Shown here piece by piece: positions 45,477-54,212 of a stretch of DNA of 64,000 nucleotides. Numbering within the stretch: position 1 is the stretch's first letter; each line of letters starts with the position of its first letter. Under the pieces are notes generated by a model that saw nothing but the letters and a program-made list of their open reading frames with translations, was not told where the DNA came from and did no database searches. The position numbers and the translations under genes are program-made. This DNA is from Glutamicibacter halophytocola (GTDB lineage: Bacteria; Actinomycetota; Actinomycetes; Actinomycetales; Micrococcaceae), in NCBI RefSeq assembly GCF_001302565.1, contig NZ_CP012750.1:2728001-2792000 (forward strand), given 5' to 3'.

Positions 45477-47062
45477 ATTTTACGAAGCATGCCATGTAGC
45501 AAGAGGCGCTTCACTGCTTCATAAAGCCGATCAGCGAAGTCTTCCTGCCCCTCGCCGATCAACGAGTCCAAGGCGTTGACTAGCTGAAATACTGATAAAT
45601 CACCGTCGCACGCCGAAACGAAACCAGCCTGAGCAGTGTCGAGCAACTCAGTCCTGCGAAGACCGGCTCCCTGCCGCAGCAGAATCACCCCAGGATGTTC
45701 CGCCCCGGGGCGCTGATGGCGTTCTTCGGTCACATCGTCGGCAACGAGCAGATGCCATTCCTTGAAGCCTTCTCCGGCGCGCCCCAATTCATCTGCCATG
45801 GCAATATCCCGTTGCAGTGTCGGAGCCAGAGGCTGCTCCACCGGATGATTAATCTGCTCGTAGCTTTGGATTACCGGACGCTGGCCATCGGGGCGCCGGA
45901 AGTACACGAGCCCAAAGCCGACGGCCGCAACATTCCTGGATTCGAAATCGTCGAGGTAGGCATTGTAGGCGGCGATATAGGATGCCTGGTCTTCAGTCTG
46001 CGAGGAGTCACGCAGCCAGGTTTCGGCATAGCCGCTTGGCGTGGCCTGTTCGCGTTCGATCACCCAGACATCCAGCTGATCGCCAAACCACTGGCGCACA
46101 CGGGCATCCCATGGAGCATTTGAATCATCGTCCAGGCGAGGAATCTCCCAGTTGGAGAGCATCTGCATCGAGCCGCCGGGGTTCAAGAACTCGGGCGCCT
46201 GTTCTATGAGGGTACTGACCAATCGGTCCCCTGCCATCCCGCCGTCACGATAGGTGAAGCGGTCCTTGGCCCGCTCGGTGGAACTGCGTGGCGTAATCAC
46301 GAACGGTGGGTTGCTGGCGATCAGGTCAAAGCGCTGCCCTTCGACCGGTTCAAACAAGCTGCCCTGAAGCAGCGTGACTCGGGACTCAAGGTTTTGCGGA
46401 TCGAGCCCGAGCGTGCGGTGGTTCAGCAGCAGGTTGAAGCGAGCAAAGCCCAAGGCCCGCTTGGACAGGTCCGTTGCGGTGACGTGCTGCGCGTGGGAGA
46501 GCAAATGGAAAAGCTGGATGCCGCAGCCGGTGCCAAGATCAAGGGCTCGATCAACCGTGGAACGGATGGTCAGCTGGGCCAATGTGAGCGAGGCCTGCCC
46601 AATTCCCAATACGTGATCGGTGCGCAGAACTCCTGGGCGCTGATGCGCGCCCAGGTCATGGGCGACCCACAGTTCACCGTCTGCGTCCGAGGAATGCAGC
46701 GACAAGGCGAGCGTGGCGCGGAATCCGTTGGCCCACGCTTCAATCAATCCCAGCTTGAGCAGGCCTTCGGTCTTCAAATTGCCGAAGGCCCGATTGATGG
46801 CAGATTCCGCTTCGGACTGCCCCAATTGGAAAAGGCGCACCACGGTGACCAGAGGCGATTGCGGCTTCTGGCGCTCAAGGACCCGCAAAGCAGGATGAAT
46901 CTGATCCCGGTCAAAAGCAGCGGCCGCTTCCTCGCCAAGCAGGTCGGCTACCTTCTCGTAGCCGTAGCCGACATGGCTCAAATCCTTGGCAAGCATGTCA
47001 AGCAAGTGCTGGTCGGCACTTTGAGGAGTATCGTCTAGGGCAGAAAATTCGGCGGCATTCAC
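45473..47062 (-). CDS. Class I SAM-dependent methyltransferase (PrmC/RsmC-like)
   Basis: 529 residues. An N-terminal helical domain (about 15-150, the DUF7059-like region of actinobacterial homologues) is followed by a Rossmann methyltransferase domain with DLGTGCGIQLFHLL (175-188) and the amino-methylating NPPF motif (251-254, in IASNPPFVITPRS). A C-terminal extension (about 350-529) is of unknown fold. NPPF implies methylation of a planar NH2 group, such as Gln in a protein or adenine/guanine in nucleic acid; the true substrate is unknown. It overlaps the winged-helix regulator. Confidence 0.86.
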   Translation of the reverse strand: MNAAEFSALDDTPQSADQHLLDMLAKDLSHVGYGYEKVADLLGEEAAAAFDRDQIHPALRVLERQKPQSPLVTVVRLFQLGQSEAESAINRAFGNLKTEGLLKLGLIEAWANGFRATLALSLHSSDADGELWVAHDLGAHQRPGVLRTDHVLGIGQASLTLAQLTIRSTVDRALDLGTGCGIQLFHLLSHAQHVTATDLSKRALGFARFNLLLNHRTLGLDPQNLESRVTLLQGSLFEPVEGQRFDLIASNPPFVITPRSSTERAKDRFTYRDGGMAGDRLVSTLIEQAPEFLNPGGSMQMLSNWEIPRLDDDSNAPWDARVRQWFGDQLDVWVIEREQATPSGYAETWLRDSSQTEDQASYIAAYNAYLDDFESRNVAAVGFGLVYFRRPDGQRPVIQSYEQINHPVEQPLAPTLQRDIAMADELGRAGEGFKEWHLLVADDVTEERHQRPGAEHPGVILLRQGAGLRRTELLDTAQAGFVSACDGDLSVFQLVNALDSLIGEGQEDFADRLYEAVKRLLLHGMLRKM

Positions 47063-47135
47063 GCGTTCAAGTCTACCTAGTCACGCCGCCGCCAATGGAA
47101 ACGGCCTGGCATGCTATCGACACTAGGATAGTGGC

Positions 47136-47714
47136 ATGACTCAAGTGACGGTTACCTTTCTCCAGCAACTGAGCGCCAGCGAAGTCATCCCTTCCAGCAA
47201 ATCATTGCCGAAGAACGCGCGCATCGAGCAGGCTCAGGACATCACCCCCGAATTCTCGCGATTCCTCTACCAAGGCGTCGGCAGCGAATTGCATTGGGCA
47301 GACCGGTTGGATTCGACTCGCGCCCAGTGGAACGAAGTCCTGCAGCGCCCCGGTTCAGAAACCTGGGTCCTGTATCTGGACGGTTCTCCCAAGGGGTATT
47401 TCGAGCTCGCCACCACTCTCAGCAATTCCGGCAGCGAGGTAGAAATCTTCTACTTCGGGCTCTTCCCTGAAGCCACCGGACGCGGATTGGGCGGCGTTCT
47501 GCTTACAGAAGCGCTCAGCCGGGCCTGGGATCTGGCCTCGCGCTGGCCCGAGTTGCCAGAAGTCGCCCGCGTTTGGCTGCATACTTGTTCCTTGGACGGG
47601 CCAGCGGCCCTGCCGAATTATCAGGCCAGGGGCCTGAAAATCTATCGCACCGAAGACGAAGAATCACAGATACGCGATGCCTCGCTGGGTTTGTGGCCTA
47701 GCGCAGCTGACTAG
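47136..47714 (+). CDS. GNAT family N-acetyltransferase
   Basis: 192-residue acetyltransferase. The acetyl-CoA loop PEATGRGLGGVLLTEAL lies near residues 109-125, preceded by the VEIFYFGLFPE beta-strand and followed by VWLHTCSLDGPAALPNYQARGL, typical of small-molecule or protein GNATs. The substrate is unknown. It is divergent from the methyltransferase. No Shine-Dalgarno is seen, but TAGGAT lies 6 nt before the ATG, consistent with a leaderless message. Confidence 0.85.
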   Translation: MTQVTVTFLQQLSASEVIPSSKSLPKNARIEQAQDITPEFSRFLYQGVGSELHWADRLDSTRAQWNEVLQRPGSETWVLYLDGSPKGYFELATTLSNSGSEVEIFYFGLFPEATGRGLGGVLLTEALSRAWDLASRWPELPEVARVWLHTCSLDGPAALPNYQARGLKIYRTEDEESQIRDASLGLWPSAAD

Positions 47715-47728
47715 TCCAGCAGCGAAAA

Positions 47729-47766
47729 ACTCGGCACCAGCCTTCATATGAAGGCTGGTGCCGAGT
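47729..47766. terminator. Perfect convergent terminator
   Basis: 38-bp uninterrupted perfect inverted repeat (arms 47729-47747 / 47748-47766) between the convergent GNAT and trhO genes. Confidence 0.88.
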
Positions 47767-47785
47767 CAAAGGTCCGTCTGCGCAA

Positions 47786-48688
47786 TCAGGCGTCGACGCT
47801 GCTGCAATCCGGGCAACGTCGCAGTTGCTCATCTTGTGCGCAGTCTTCGCAGAACAGTCGCAGGTTGCGGCAGGTTGGGTTCGAGCAGTTCTCGAACTTG
47901 TTCGTAGGGCCTTCGCAGCCAACGCATTTGCCGATAGTTGTCGCGTTCTCGGAGAACTCGGTGTGCATGCGCTTGTCGAAGACGTACAGGGAACCTTCCC
48001 ACAGGCCTTCGTCGGCGTACTTCTCTCCATAGCGGACGATGCCGCCCTGCATCTGGTAAACCTCTTGGAAGCCGCGCTTGACCATCAGGGCCGACAGCAC
48101 TTCGCATCGGATACCGCCGGTGCAATAGGTAACGACAGGCTGATCCTTCAGGTGGTCGTATTTACCCGAATCGAGTTCAGCGACGAAATCGCGGGTGGTG
48201 TCCACTTCAGGAACAATGGCGTCCTTGAACTTGCCGATCTGCGCCTCGAAGGCGTTGCGCCCGTCGAAGAAGTGCACCTTTTCGCCGGACTTCTTCTTGG
48301 TGTCCACCAGCTCGTGCAGCTCTTCGGGACGCAGGTGAGTGCCGCCGCCAACAACACCGTTCTCATCGACTTCCAGCTCACCCGGTGCGCCGAAGGTGAC
48401 GATCTCGTCGCGGACCTTGACCGAGATGCGAGGGAAGTCTTCGGCCGAGCCTTCGGACCATTTGATGTCCATCTTCTTGAAGGCAGGTAGTTCGCGGGTA
48501 GCTTTGACGTAGGCCTTGACGGCCGAGATTTCGCCACCGACGGTACCGTTGATGCCGTCTTTGGAGATGATGATGCGTCCGCGCAATCCCCAGCGCTCCA
48601 ATAATGAACGCTGCCACAAGCGGATAGCTTCGGGGTCAGGAAGCGGAGTAAATGCGTAATACAGAACAATGCGATGAATGGCCACCAT
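47786..48688 (-). CDS. trhO: TrhO, tRNA uridine(34) hydroxylase (rhodanese family)
   Basis: 300-residue oxygen-dependent tRNA hydroxylase making 5-hydroxyuridine at wobble position 34. An N-terminal acylphosphatase-like domain (about 1-100, with [16 protein letters not shown]) precedes the rhodanese domain with active-site loop YCTGGIRCE (Cys189, Cys195). The C-terminal 45 residues hold seven or more cysteines ([31 protein letters not shown]) arranged as probable zinc sites, as in family members. No signal peptide; cytoplasmic. Confidence 0.93.
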   Translation of the reverse strand: MVAIHRIVLYYAFTPLPDPEAIRLWQRSLLERWGLRGRIIISKDGINGTVGGEISAVKAYVKATRELPAFKKMDIKWSEGSAEDFPRISVKVRDEIVTFGAPGELEVDENGVVGGGTHLRPEELHELVDTKKKSGEKVHFFDGRNAFEAQIGKFKDAIVPEVDTTRDFVAELDSGKYDHLKDQPVVTYCTGGIRCEVLSALMVKRGFQEVYQMQGGIVRYGEKYADEGLWEGSLYVFDKRMHTEFSENATTIGKCVGCEGPTNKFENCSNPTCRNLRLFCEDCAQDEQLRRCPDCSSVDA

Positions 48689-48841
48689 ACAATATTAGTA
48701 GCTTTTGGCCGCGAAACGCCGAGTGAAAGAGCAACGTCACAATGATTAGTCGTGATTTCTCGGGCAGTCCAAGAGTTTCAAGTAGGCAACGATTAGTTCA
48801 ATGTCAGCGAATTCCTAGGAAAGACAAGGTAGGGTCAAATT

Positions 48842-49498
48842 ATGGCATCAAACGCAAGCGATGAACTGATCGGCACCTGGGTAACCGGCTGGGCAGGAGC
48901 CCGTGGCTATGAAACTCGCAACGAGGGACGAGTCCACGCTGCCCTGCGTCACGACACCACTGAGGACTGGGAATACGTAATTTACGGCCCGTCCAAAGAG
49001 GAACTGGCCGCGGTTGCCGAGACCCTGAAAAAGCACCCTAACCGTCGACTCACTGCCTTCGACGATTCGGCCGAAAGCCTGGTCGCAATCGCCAATGAAG
49101 TTGGCCTCCAGGTCACGGCCGACGACGAAGCACTTATGGTTACCGAACTTGCCGTGCATGACGTTGAGGTCCCACTTCCTGCTGACGGTTTTATCTTCCA
49201 GATTGAGCGCGATGGCACCCACGCATACGTGTCATTGCACCCCGAGGACGACCAGCAAGTTGTCGCCGCGTCCGGCCATGTATCTGCCGTTAATGGCTTC
49301 GCCATTTTCGACCGCATCATCACCGGCGCAGATTTCCGTCGCCGCGGCCTGGGCACACTGATCATGCGCGCATTGGCGTCCCTGGCTCAGGAACATGACG
49401 TTGAGGAAGGCCTGCTGATCGCGTCGGTTGACGGACAGCAGTTGTACGCATCCTTGGGGTGGACTTCACTAGGCAAAGTTGTGATGTTCAAGGCCTAA
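48842..49498 (+). CDS. GNAT family N-acetyltransferase
   Basis: 218 residues. The N-terminal half (about 1-115) has no strong motif. The C-terminal half is a GNAT fold with ITGADFRRRGLGTLIMRALA (acetyl-CoA loop RRRGLGT near 163-169) and the terminal strand pair EEGLLIASVDGQQLYASLGW. The substrate is unknown. It is transcribed alone. AAGGTAGGG precedes the ATG, and TAGGGT sits 6 nt from it, so either an ordinary or a leaderless start is possible. Confidence 0.84.
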   Translation: MASNASDELIGTWVTGWAGARGYETRNEGRVHAALRHDTTEDWEYVIYGPSKEELAAVAETLKKHPNRRLTAFDDSAESLVAIANEVGLQVTADDEALMVTELAVHDVEVPLPADGFIFQIERDGTHAYVSLHPEDDQQVVAASGHVSAVNGFAIFDRIITGADFRRRGLGTLIMRALASLAQEHDVEEGLLIASVDGQQLYASLGWTSLGKVVMFKA

Positions 49499-49518
49499 GC
49501 CATTCAGAATTTCCCTCT

Positions 49519-49554
49519 CGCCGTACCCGACACATCAAAGTGTTGGGTACGGCG
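49519..49554 (+). terminator. Terminator after GNAT gene
   Basis: 15-bp arms (49519-49533 / 49540-49554, one G-T pair) with a 6-nt loop, 20 bp past the stop codon; followed by a short T-rich run. Confidence 0.8.
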
Positions 49555-49598
49555 ATAGTCTTTAACTTCAGCAATTCATGGTTCCGAAAGGCGTTTAC

Positions 49599-51929
49599 GT
49601 GAAGTCAGTGCGTTCCTTGTTGGATCCGAATGACCGCAGCAATGACCCCGAGGCCGTATTGCATCGGCGTTCTCGGCCAGCCAAGGATGAAATCACGAGC
49701 GATTGGCCGCAATGGCTGAGCCATGAACTGGTTGAAATCTTCCAGGGCTTGGGCATCCAGCGCCCGTGGTTGCACCAGGCCCAAGCAGCGAATCTCATCC
49801 ACGAAGGCCAGCACACGATCGTGTCCACTGGCACGGCGTCCGGCAAGTCGATGGCCTATCTGATGCCTGGCTTGGACGCCCTCTACAACTCCCGCGATAG
49901 CGGATTTAATGACGCGGATGCCGCCGCGTCTGTCCTCTACATATGCCCGACCAAGGCATTGGCTGCAGATCAGCTCTCCGCGGTGCAGGCCCTCGATGTC
50001 CCCGGCGTGCGCGCATCTGCCTACGATGGCGACACCGACCAGGCCACGAGAACCTGGGTTCGCCAGCACGCAAATTTTGTCTTCACCAACCCGGACATGC
50101 TGCACCGCGGGATCATGCCGAATCATCCTGCCTGGTCTCGGTTCTTCAAGCGGCTGCGCTACATCATCATCGATGAAGCCCACTCGTACCGGGGCGTTTT
50201 CGGGGCACACGTGGCGAACCTGATGCGACGCTTGCGACGGATATGCGCCCACTATGGCGCCTCCCCCATTTTTATTGGAGCTTCCGCGACGAGCTCCGAC
50301 CCGGAAGAATCATTTGGCCGGCTCATTGGCGCGCCGGCCAAGGCCGTAACCCATGACTTCTCTGCCAGTGGTGAGCTTGTCATTGGCTTGTGGGAGCCTC
50401 CTTTGACGGAACATCGAGGAGAGAATGGAGCGCCGGTACGCCGCACGGCTATCGCTGAAAGCGCGTCAATTCTTACCGATCTCATGGCGGATCACACTCG
50501 AACCATTGTTTTCATCAAGTCTCGTCGTGGCGCGGAAACCATCGCAGCACTCACCCGGAAGCATCTAGAACGATTCGCCCCCGAACTCTCTGTACGATTA
50601 GCCGCCTACCGCTCCGGCTACCTGCCGACTGAACGCAGGGAAGTGGAAAGGCAGCTGCGCAGCGGCGAACTCCTTGGAGTCACCTCGACCTCTGCCCTGG
50701 AATTGGGTATCGATATCGCTGGGCTGGATGCCGTAGTCGTTGCCGGGTGGCCCGGGACGCGTGCTTCGTTCTTCCAGCAGATCGGTCGCGCGGGGCGCTC
50801 CGGCCAAGATGCCTTGGCCATCTTTGTGGCTGCGGAAGATCCCTTGGATACCTATCTGGCCCACCACCCCGAGGCTATTTTCGATTTGGGTGTGGAAGCC
50901 ACGGTTTTTGATCCGCATAATAAGTACGTGCTCAGCGGGCACCTTTGCGCCGCCGCCCAGGAATCTCCGCTGCGCCCCGAGGAACTTGGGCTCTTTGGCC
51001 CGCACACCGAAGATCTGCTGGAGTCCCTGGTTCAACGAGGCTATCTGCGCCGGCGGCCAGCTGGCTGGTTCTGGACCCACCCGCAACACGCTGCTGCGAT
51101 GTTTTCCATCCGTGCCGACGGCGGCGGCCCCGTTGACATTATTGATGCTGAAACCGGTGCCCTGTTGGGAACCATGGATTCCCCGCAAACTCATTATCAG
51201 GCACATCCCGGAGCCATTTACGTCCATCAGGGAGCGAGCTACCACGTCGAAGAATTGGACGAGCAAAACCACGTAGTGGTCGTGACCCGGGTGAATCCTG
51301 ACTACTACACCACTGCCCGGGATCTAACCACTGTGGCAGTAGATTCGGAAGAGCGGAATAGCAGCCACCAGGAGCTGAATATCCATTTCGGCGAAGTGAC
51401 CGTCACGACTCAAGTCGTCTCGTTCCAGCGAAAATCCGTCGCATCCAATGAGGTGCTCTCTGAGGAACCGTTGGAGCTTGAAGCACGCGATCTGAACACC
51501 AAATCGGTATGGTTCACGATGACGGAGCAAAGGCTGCTACGGGCCGGACTCACCGTGGATCAGTTCCCAGGGGCGCTGCATGCCGCCGAGCACGCGATGA
51601 TCGGCTTGTTGCCGTTGGTGGCAACCAGCGACCGATGGGATATCGGCGGTGTCTCTACCGCGTTGCATATGGATACCGGGCATCCGACCATCTTTGTCTA
51701 CGATGCACAGCCCGGTGGAGCAGGGTTCGCCGAGCGCGGGTTCGAACGGTTCACCGACTGGGTGCGTGCAACCAGGGATGCTATCGAATCGTGTGAATGC
51801 CAATATGGGTGCCCTAGCTGCGTCCAGTCTCCGAAATGCGGCAATCGGAATAATCCACTGGATAAGGCCGGAGCGATCCTCTTGCTGAGCGCCGTCTTGG
51901 ACGATGTCGAGCCGCGCCACCACCGCTAG
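49599..51929 (+). CDS. DEAD/DEAH-box helicase of the helicase/secretion neighbourhood (MrfA/Hrq1-like)
   Basis: About 776-residue superfamily 2 helicase. It shows the Q-like element RPWLHQAQA, Walker A STGTASGKS (about 76-84), DEAH box in IIIDEAHSYRG, motif III GASATSSDP and motif VI QQIGRAGRSGQ. A C-terminal DUF1998-type region ends in four clustered cysteines CECQYGCPSCVQSPKCG. The architecture resembles MrfA/Hrq1, 3'-5' DNA helicases of crosslink repair. The GTG at 49599, 7 nt from AAAGG, is preferred over an ATG seven codons upstream. It faces the Tad locus, an association conserved across actinobacteria. Confidence 0.91.
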   Translation: MKSVRSLLDPNDRSNDPEAVLHRRSRPAKDEITSDWPQWLSHELVEIFQGLGIQRPWLHQAQAANLIHEGQHTIVSTGTASGKSMAYLMPGLDALYNSRDSGFNDADAAASVLYICPTKALAADQLSAVQALDVPGVRASAYDGDTDQATRTWVRQHANFVFTNPDMLHRGIMPNHPAWSRFFKRLRYIIIDEAHSYRGVFGAHVANLMRRLRRICAHYGASPIFIGASATSSDPEESFGRLIGAPAKAVTHDFSASGELVIGLWEPPLTEHRGENGAPVRRTAIAESASILTDLMADHTRTIVFIKSRRGAETIAALTRKHLERFAPELSVRLAAYRSGYLPTERREVERQLRSGELLGVTSTSALELGIDIAGLDAVVVAGWPGTRASFFQQIGRAGRSGQDALAIFVAAEDPLDTYLAHHPEAIFDLGVEATVFDPHNKYVLSGHLCAAAQESPLRPEELGLFGPHTEDLLESLVQRGYLRRRPAGWFWTHPQHAAAMFSIRADGGGPVDIIDAETGALLGTMDSPQTHYQAHPGAIYVHQGASYHVEELDEQNHVVVVTRVNPDYYTTARDLTTVAVDSEERNSSHQELNIHFGEVTVTTQVVSFQRKSVASNEVLSEEPLELEARDLNTKSVWFTMTEQRLLRAGLTVDQFPGALHAAEHAMIGLLPLVATSDRWDIGGVSTALHMDTGHPTIFVYDAQPGGAGFAERGFERFTDWVRATRDAIESCECQYGCPSCVQSPKCGNRNNPLDKAGAILLLSAVLDDVEPRHHR

Positions 51930-51943
51930 TTCAGTTCTGGCTG

Positions 51944-52339
51944 CTATTCGGTTTGGTCTAGTGGTGGCGCTCCTGCCCGGGCTTTGGCCCTAGCGGCATA
52001 TAATTCGATTCCCAGGGCATGGAACGACACTGGGACTTTTGCCGAAACTGCCACCGTCTGGCCATCGGGCTCGACGATGCAGGACTCCAGCAATGCGCTA
52101 TTTGCCTGGGCAAGGGATCGCGCGACGCCGCAGGGGTCTCCCGGGCGCAGTCCGCGTGCCGTATCCGCGCCAGCTAGGGCTGCCAGATCCGCAGCTGCCG
52201 CCGCGTTCATTGCGGCATGCACGGCAGCGACCCACGCAAGAAGCACCCCGGCCAACAGCAAAGCCATGATCACCAAGGCGGTGGTGACCACGGTACCGCT
52301 GCCTCGCTCAGAAGCCAGATGTGAAATTCGTTGATTCAT
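51944..52339 (-). CDS. TadE-like pseudopilin-like protein (Rv3654c type)
   Basis: 131 residues with one N-terminal membrane helix (VVTTALVIMALLLAGVLLAWV) preceded by RGSG, then a DLAALAGADTARG segment typical of TadG/Rv3654c-like proteins. Unlike its two neighbours it lacks the Glu+5 of class III pilins after the glycine, so cleavage by a prepilin peptidase is uncertain. It is the last gene of the seven-gene Tad operon, overlapping the preceding TadE by 4 bp. It converges with the helicase, with only 14 bp between stops. Confidence 0.82.
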   Translation of the reverse strand: MNQRISHLASERGSGTVVTTALVIMALLLAGVLLAWVAAVHAAMNAAAAADLAALAGADTARGLRPGDPCGVARSLAQANSALLESCIVEPDGQTVAVSAKVPVSFHALGIELYAARAKARAGAPPLDQTE

Positions 52340-52671
52340 TCGACAGCCACACTCGCCTCGCCGCGTATTTGAACACTGCCCACGAGGGGCACCTGAACCG
52401 ATTTGCGGACGGTGACTTTTGAAAATCCGCCTCCGGTGGAAATAGCAAAACTCGCCTTGTTTCCCGCTAGCCGAACCCCACTGGCTTGCGCGGTTGCCCG
52501 GTCTTCACCGCGGGCCAATTCCCTGGCCATCGCTCCCGCGGCTTGTTGTACCTGTATCTGTTGGATGCCCAGGGCGCCAAAGCACAACAGCAACGACAGC
52601 ATCAACGCGACCGCGGGGAGCAGCACCGCAAATTCTGCGGTGCTGCTCCCCTTGTCATCACTGAGCTTCAT
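52336..52671 (-). CDS. TadE-like minor pilin
   Basis: 111-residue TadE-family pseudopilin. A short basic leader KLSDDKG is followed by SSTAEFAVLLPAVALMLSLL, a class III pilin-type cleavage site (Gly|Ser with Glu at +5) and hydrophobic helix. The rest is a small extracytoplasmic domain (IQQIQVQQAAGAMARELARG, then beta-rich). It is probably a minor pilin or assembly factor for Flp pili. It starts 3 bp past the stop of the DUF4244 pilin gene. Confidence 0.87.
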   Translation of the reverse strand: MKLSDDKGSSTAEFAVLLPAVALMLSLLLCFGALGIQQIQVQQAAGAMARELARGEDRATAQASGVRLAGNKASFAISTGGGFSKVTVRKSVQVPLVGSVQIRGEASVAVE

Positions 52672-52674
52672 GAC

Positions 52675-52857
52675 CTACAACGACAAGGCTTTGGTGATCA
52701 GGCCCATCAGCATTCCACGCACATCGCCGCTGGAAAGGATGCTGATCAGCAGCCCGGCGAATGCCACGGCAGCCAGGGTGACCATGGCGAATTCGGCGGT
52801 AGTGGAACCTTGCTCGTCCTTCAGCTGGTCCATGATCTCGCGGAATTGTCGGTTCAT
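52675..52857 (-). CDS. DUF4244 Flp-type major pilin candidate
   Basis: 60-residue protein with an N-terminal leader MNRQFREIMDQLKDEQG, followed by STTAEFAMVTLAAVAFAGLL. The Gly|Ser cleavage site and Glu+5 mark a class III (Flp/Tad) prepilin, with most of the mature protein being the hydrophobic assembly helix. It is equivalent to Rv3656c. The ATG at 52857 has AAAGG 8 nt upstream; a 40-codon longer frame has no support. It is the likely structural pilin of the locus. No prepilin peptidase gene is in the window. Confidence 0.87.
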   Translation of the reverse strand: MNRQFREIMDQLKDEQGSTTAEFAMVTLAAVAFAGLLISILSSGDVRGMLMGLITKALSL

Positions 52858-52998
52858 TGTTTTGACCTTTCTCAATATCTTTTGTCGACGGCCTCGGTGC
52901 CGTTGACGGTGTGATTTCACTGTCAGCCATTTGCCGCTGGCCGGGCTCCGGTTCGCGGCGATCTGGGTATAACTCATCGATCAAAAGCTGCAGGTCCG

Positions 52999-53535
52999 CT
53001 ACATGCTGGGGAACAACGCAATGATCAGCGGAACAACACCTAGGGCGATGAATGCCGGCAAGGCGCAAGCGCCTAGGGGCAGGACCAGCCTTGTACCGAA
53101 TTGCGCGCCAAGACGAGCCACTTTCTGCGTGTGTTCTCGACGCTGCAGCGCCGCAGTGTTGCGCAGCAAGGTTGCGGCTGGCGCACCCGTGGCATGGGCG
53201 AAATGCAATGATTTTCGCAGAGGAGCCAACCAGCTTGGTGCCGCTTCCCACGCTTTGTCCCACGGCAGATTCATTTCCAGGCACCGGGCGACACTGCGCA
53301 GGACCTTGCACTGGTCGATGCTGCTTCCCAATAAGTCGAGGATGTCTGTAATGGGCATCCCTGATTCCAGCAGGCTGGCGCTGAGGTCCAGCACCAATTC
53401 GATGGGGTGATGTTGAGTCTGGCCCTGGTCTTTTGCCTTTGCGGGGCTACCGCGGTTCGACGCCCGCTCTGATGCGCCCGTGCCCAGCATGAAAGCTGCG
53501 GAAAGGGCCGCGCAAAGCAGAATCAGGAGATTCAT
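52999..53535 (-). CDS. tadC: TadC-like inner-membrane platform protein
   Basis: 178-residue GspF/TadC-domain protein. An N-terminal membrane helix (LLILLCAALSAAFMLG) precedes the cytoplasmic GspF helices (LVLDLSASLLESGMPITDIL through FAHATGAPAATLL). A C-terminal hairpin of two membrane segments (FGTRLVLPLGACALPAFIALGVVPLII, about 145-172) closes the protein. It is shorter than proteobacterial TadC, as in Rv3657c. The ATG at 53535 overlaps the tadB stop by 4 bp; an in-frame start 15 codons upstream is less likely. Confidence 0.86.
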   Translation of the reverse strand: MNLLILLCAALSAAFMLGTGASERASNRGSPAKAKDQGQTQHHPIELVLDLSASLLESGMPITDILDLLGSSIDQCKVLRSVARCLEMNLPWDKAWEAAPSWLAPLRKSLHFAHATGAPAATLLRNTAALQRREHTQKVARLGAQFGTRLVLPLGACALPAFIALGVVPLIIALFPSM

Positions 53536-54212
53536 GACAGTGCCTGGGCCGAGGTCGAATGCATCAGCCGCTGGCACCACACCCTATTGGCCGTCCAGAG
53601 TACCGCGCCGATGCCGACGCTTAGTTGCGCAGCCCATGAGGAGAGAAGTGTCCCGAGAACGTCGATGCCTACCAGCAGGCCAAAGCCGAACCCCACTAGT
53701 GGCAGCCAGGTGAGCAGCTTCGTCGTAGCCCTGGGCCCGGCCATGGCGGCATCGAATGACTGCTGGGCGACCGAGGCTGATTCCAAGTCCTCGGCTAGGC
53801 GCTCGAGAACTTCTGCCAAGGTTGCTCCGCTGCGCTGCGAGATCTGCAGGCACCAGTGCAGCCGCTGGACGGCGGCATGCTCTGGAAGGTTATCTCCCTT
53901 GGCGTCGTAGCTGTTCTGGTTGTTCAATCGATGGACTGCCCGCAGGTCTTTCAATGCCTGGACAATATTGCCCGTGCCATTTTCAACTTCCAATAATGCG
54001 TCCAGCGCTGGGTAGAATCCGAGGCCGCTGCGAAGCAAGGCGGAGAGTTCTCGAATTATTCGGGCGTCGTCGTTCAGCGTGTGCATCGGTTCATGGTTGT
54101 GCCATCTGAGGCCGCGCCACATCATCCATTTTTTCGTTGACAAGCTTGCCTCGCCGCTCATGGCGGGCAACCAGAGCCACAGGGCTGCGGCGCTCAGGAC
54201 CAAGATCAGCAT
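53532..54212 (-). CDS. tadB: TadB-like inner-membrane platform protein
   Basis: 226-residue GspF/TadB-domain protein: N-terminal membrane helix LILVLSAAALWLWLPA, cytoplasmic GspF domain with ELSALLRSGLGFYPALDAL and CLQISQRSGATLAEVLERLA, and C-terminal membrane segments (LTWLPLVGFGFGLLVGIDVLG, then LSVGIGAVLWTANRVW). It pairs with TadC as the platform on which the TadA ATPase acts. It overlaps tadA by 7 bp. It corresponds to Rv3658c. Confidence 0.86.
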   Translation of the reverse strand: MLILVLSAAALWLWLPAMSGEASLSTKKWMMWRGLRWHNHEPMHTLNDDARIIRELSALLRSGLGFYPALDALLEVENGTGNIVQALKDLRAVHRLNNQNSYDAKGDNLPEHAAVQRLHWCLQISQRSGATLAEVLERLAEDLESASVAQQSFDAAMAGPRATTKLLTWLPLVGFGFGLLVGIDVLGTLLSSWAAQLSVGIGAVLWTANRVWCQRLMHSTSAQALS

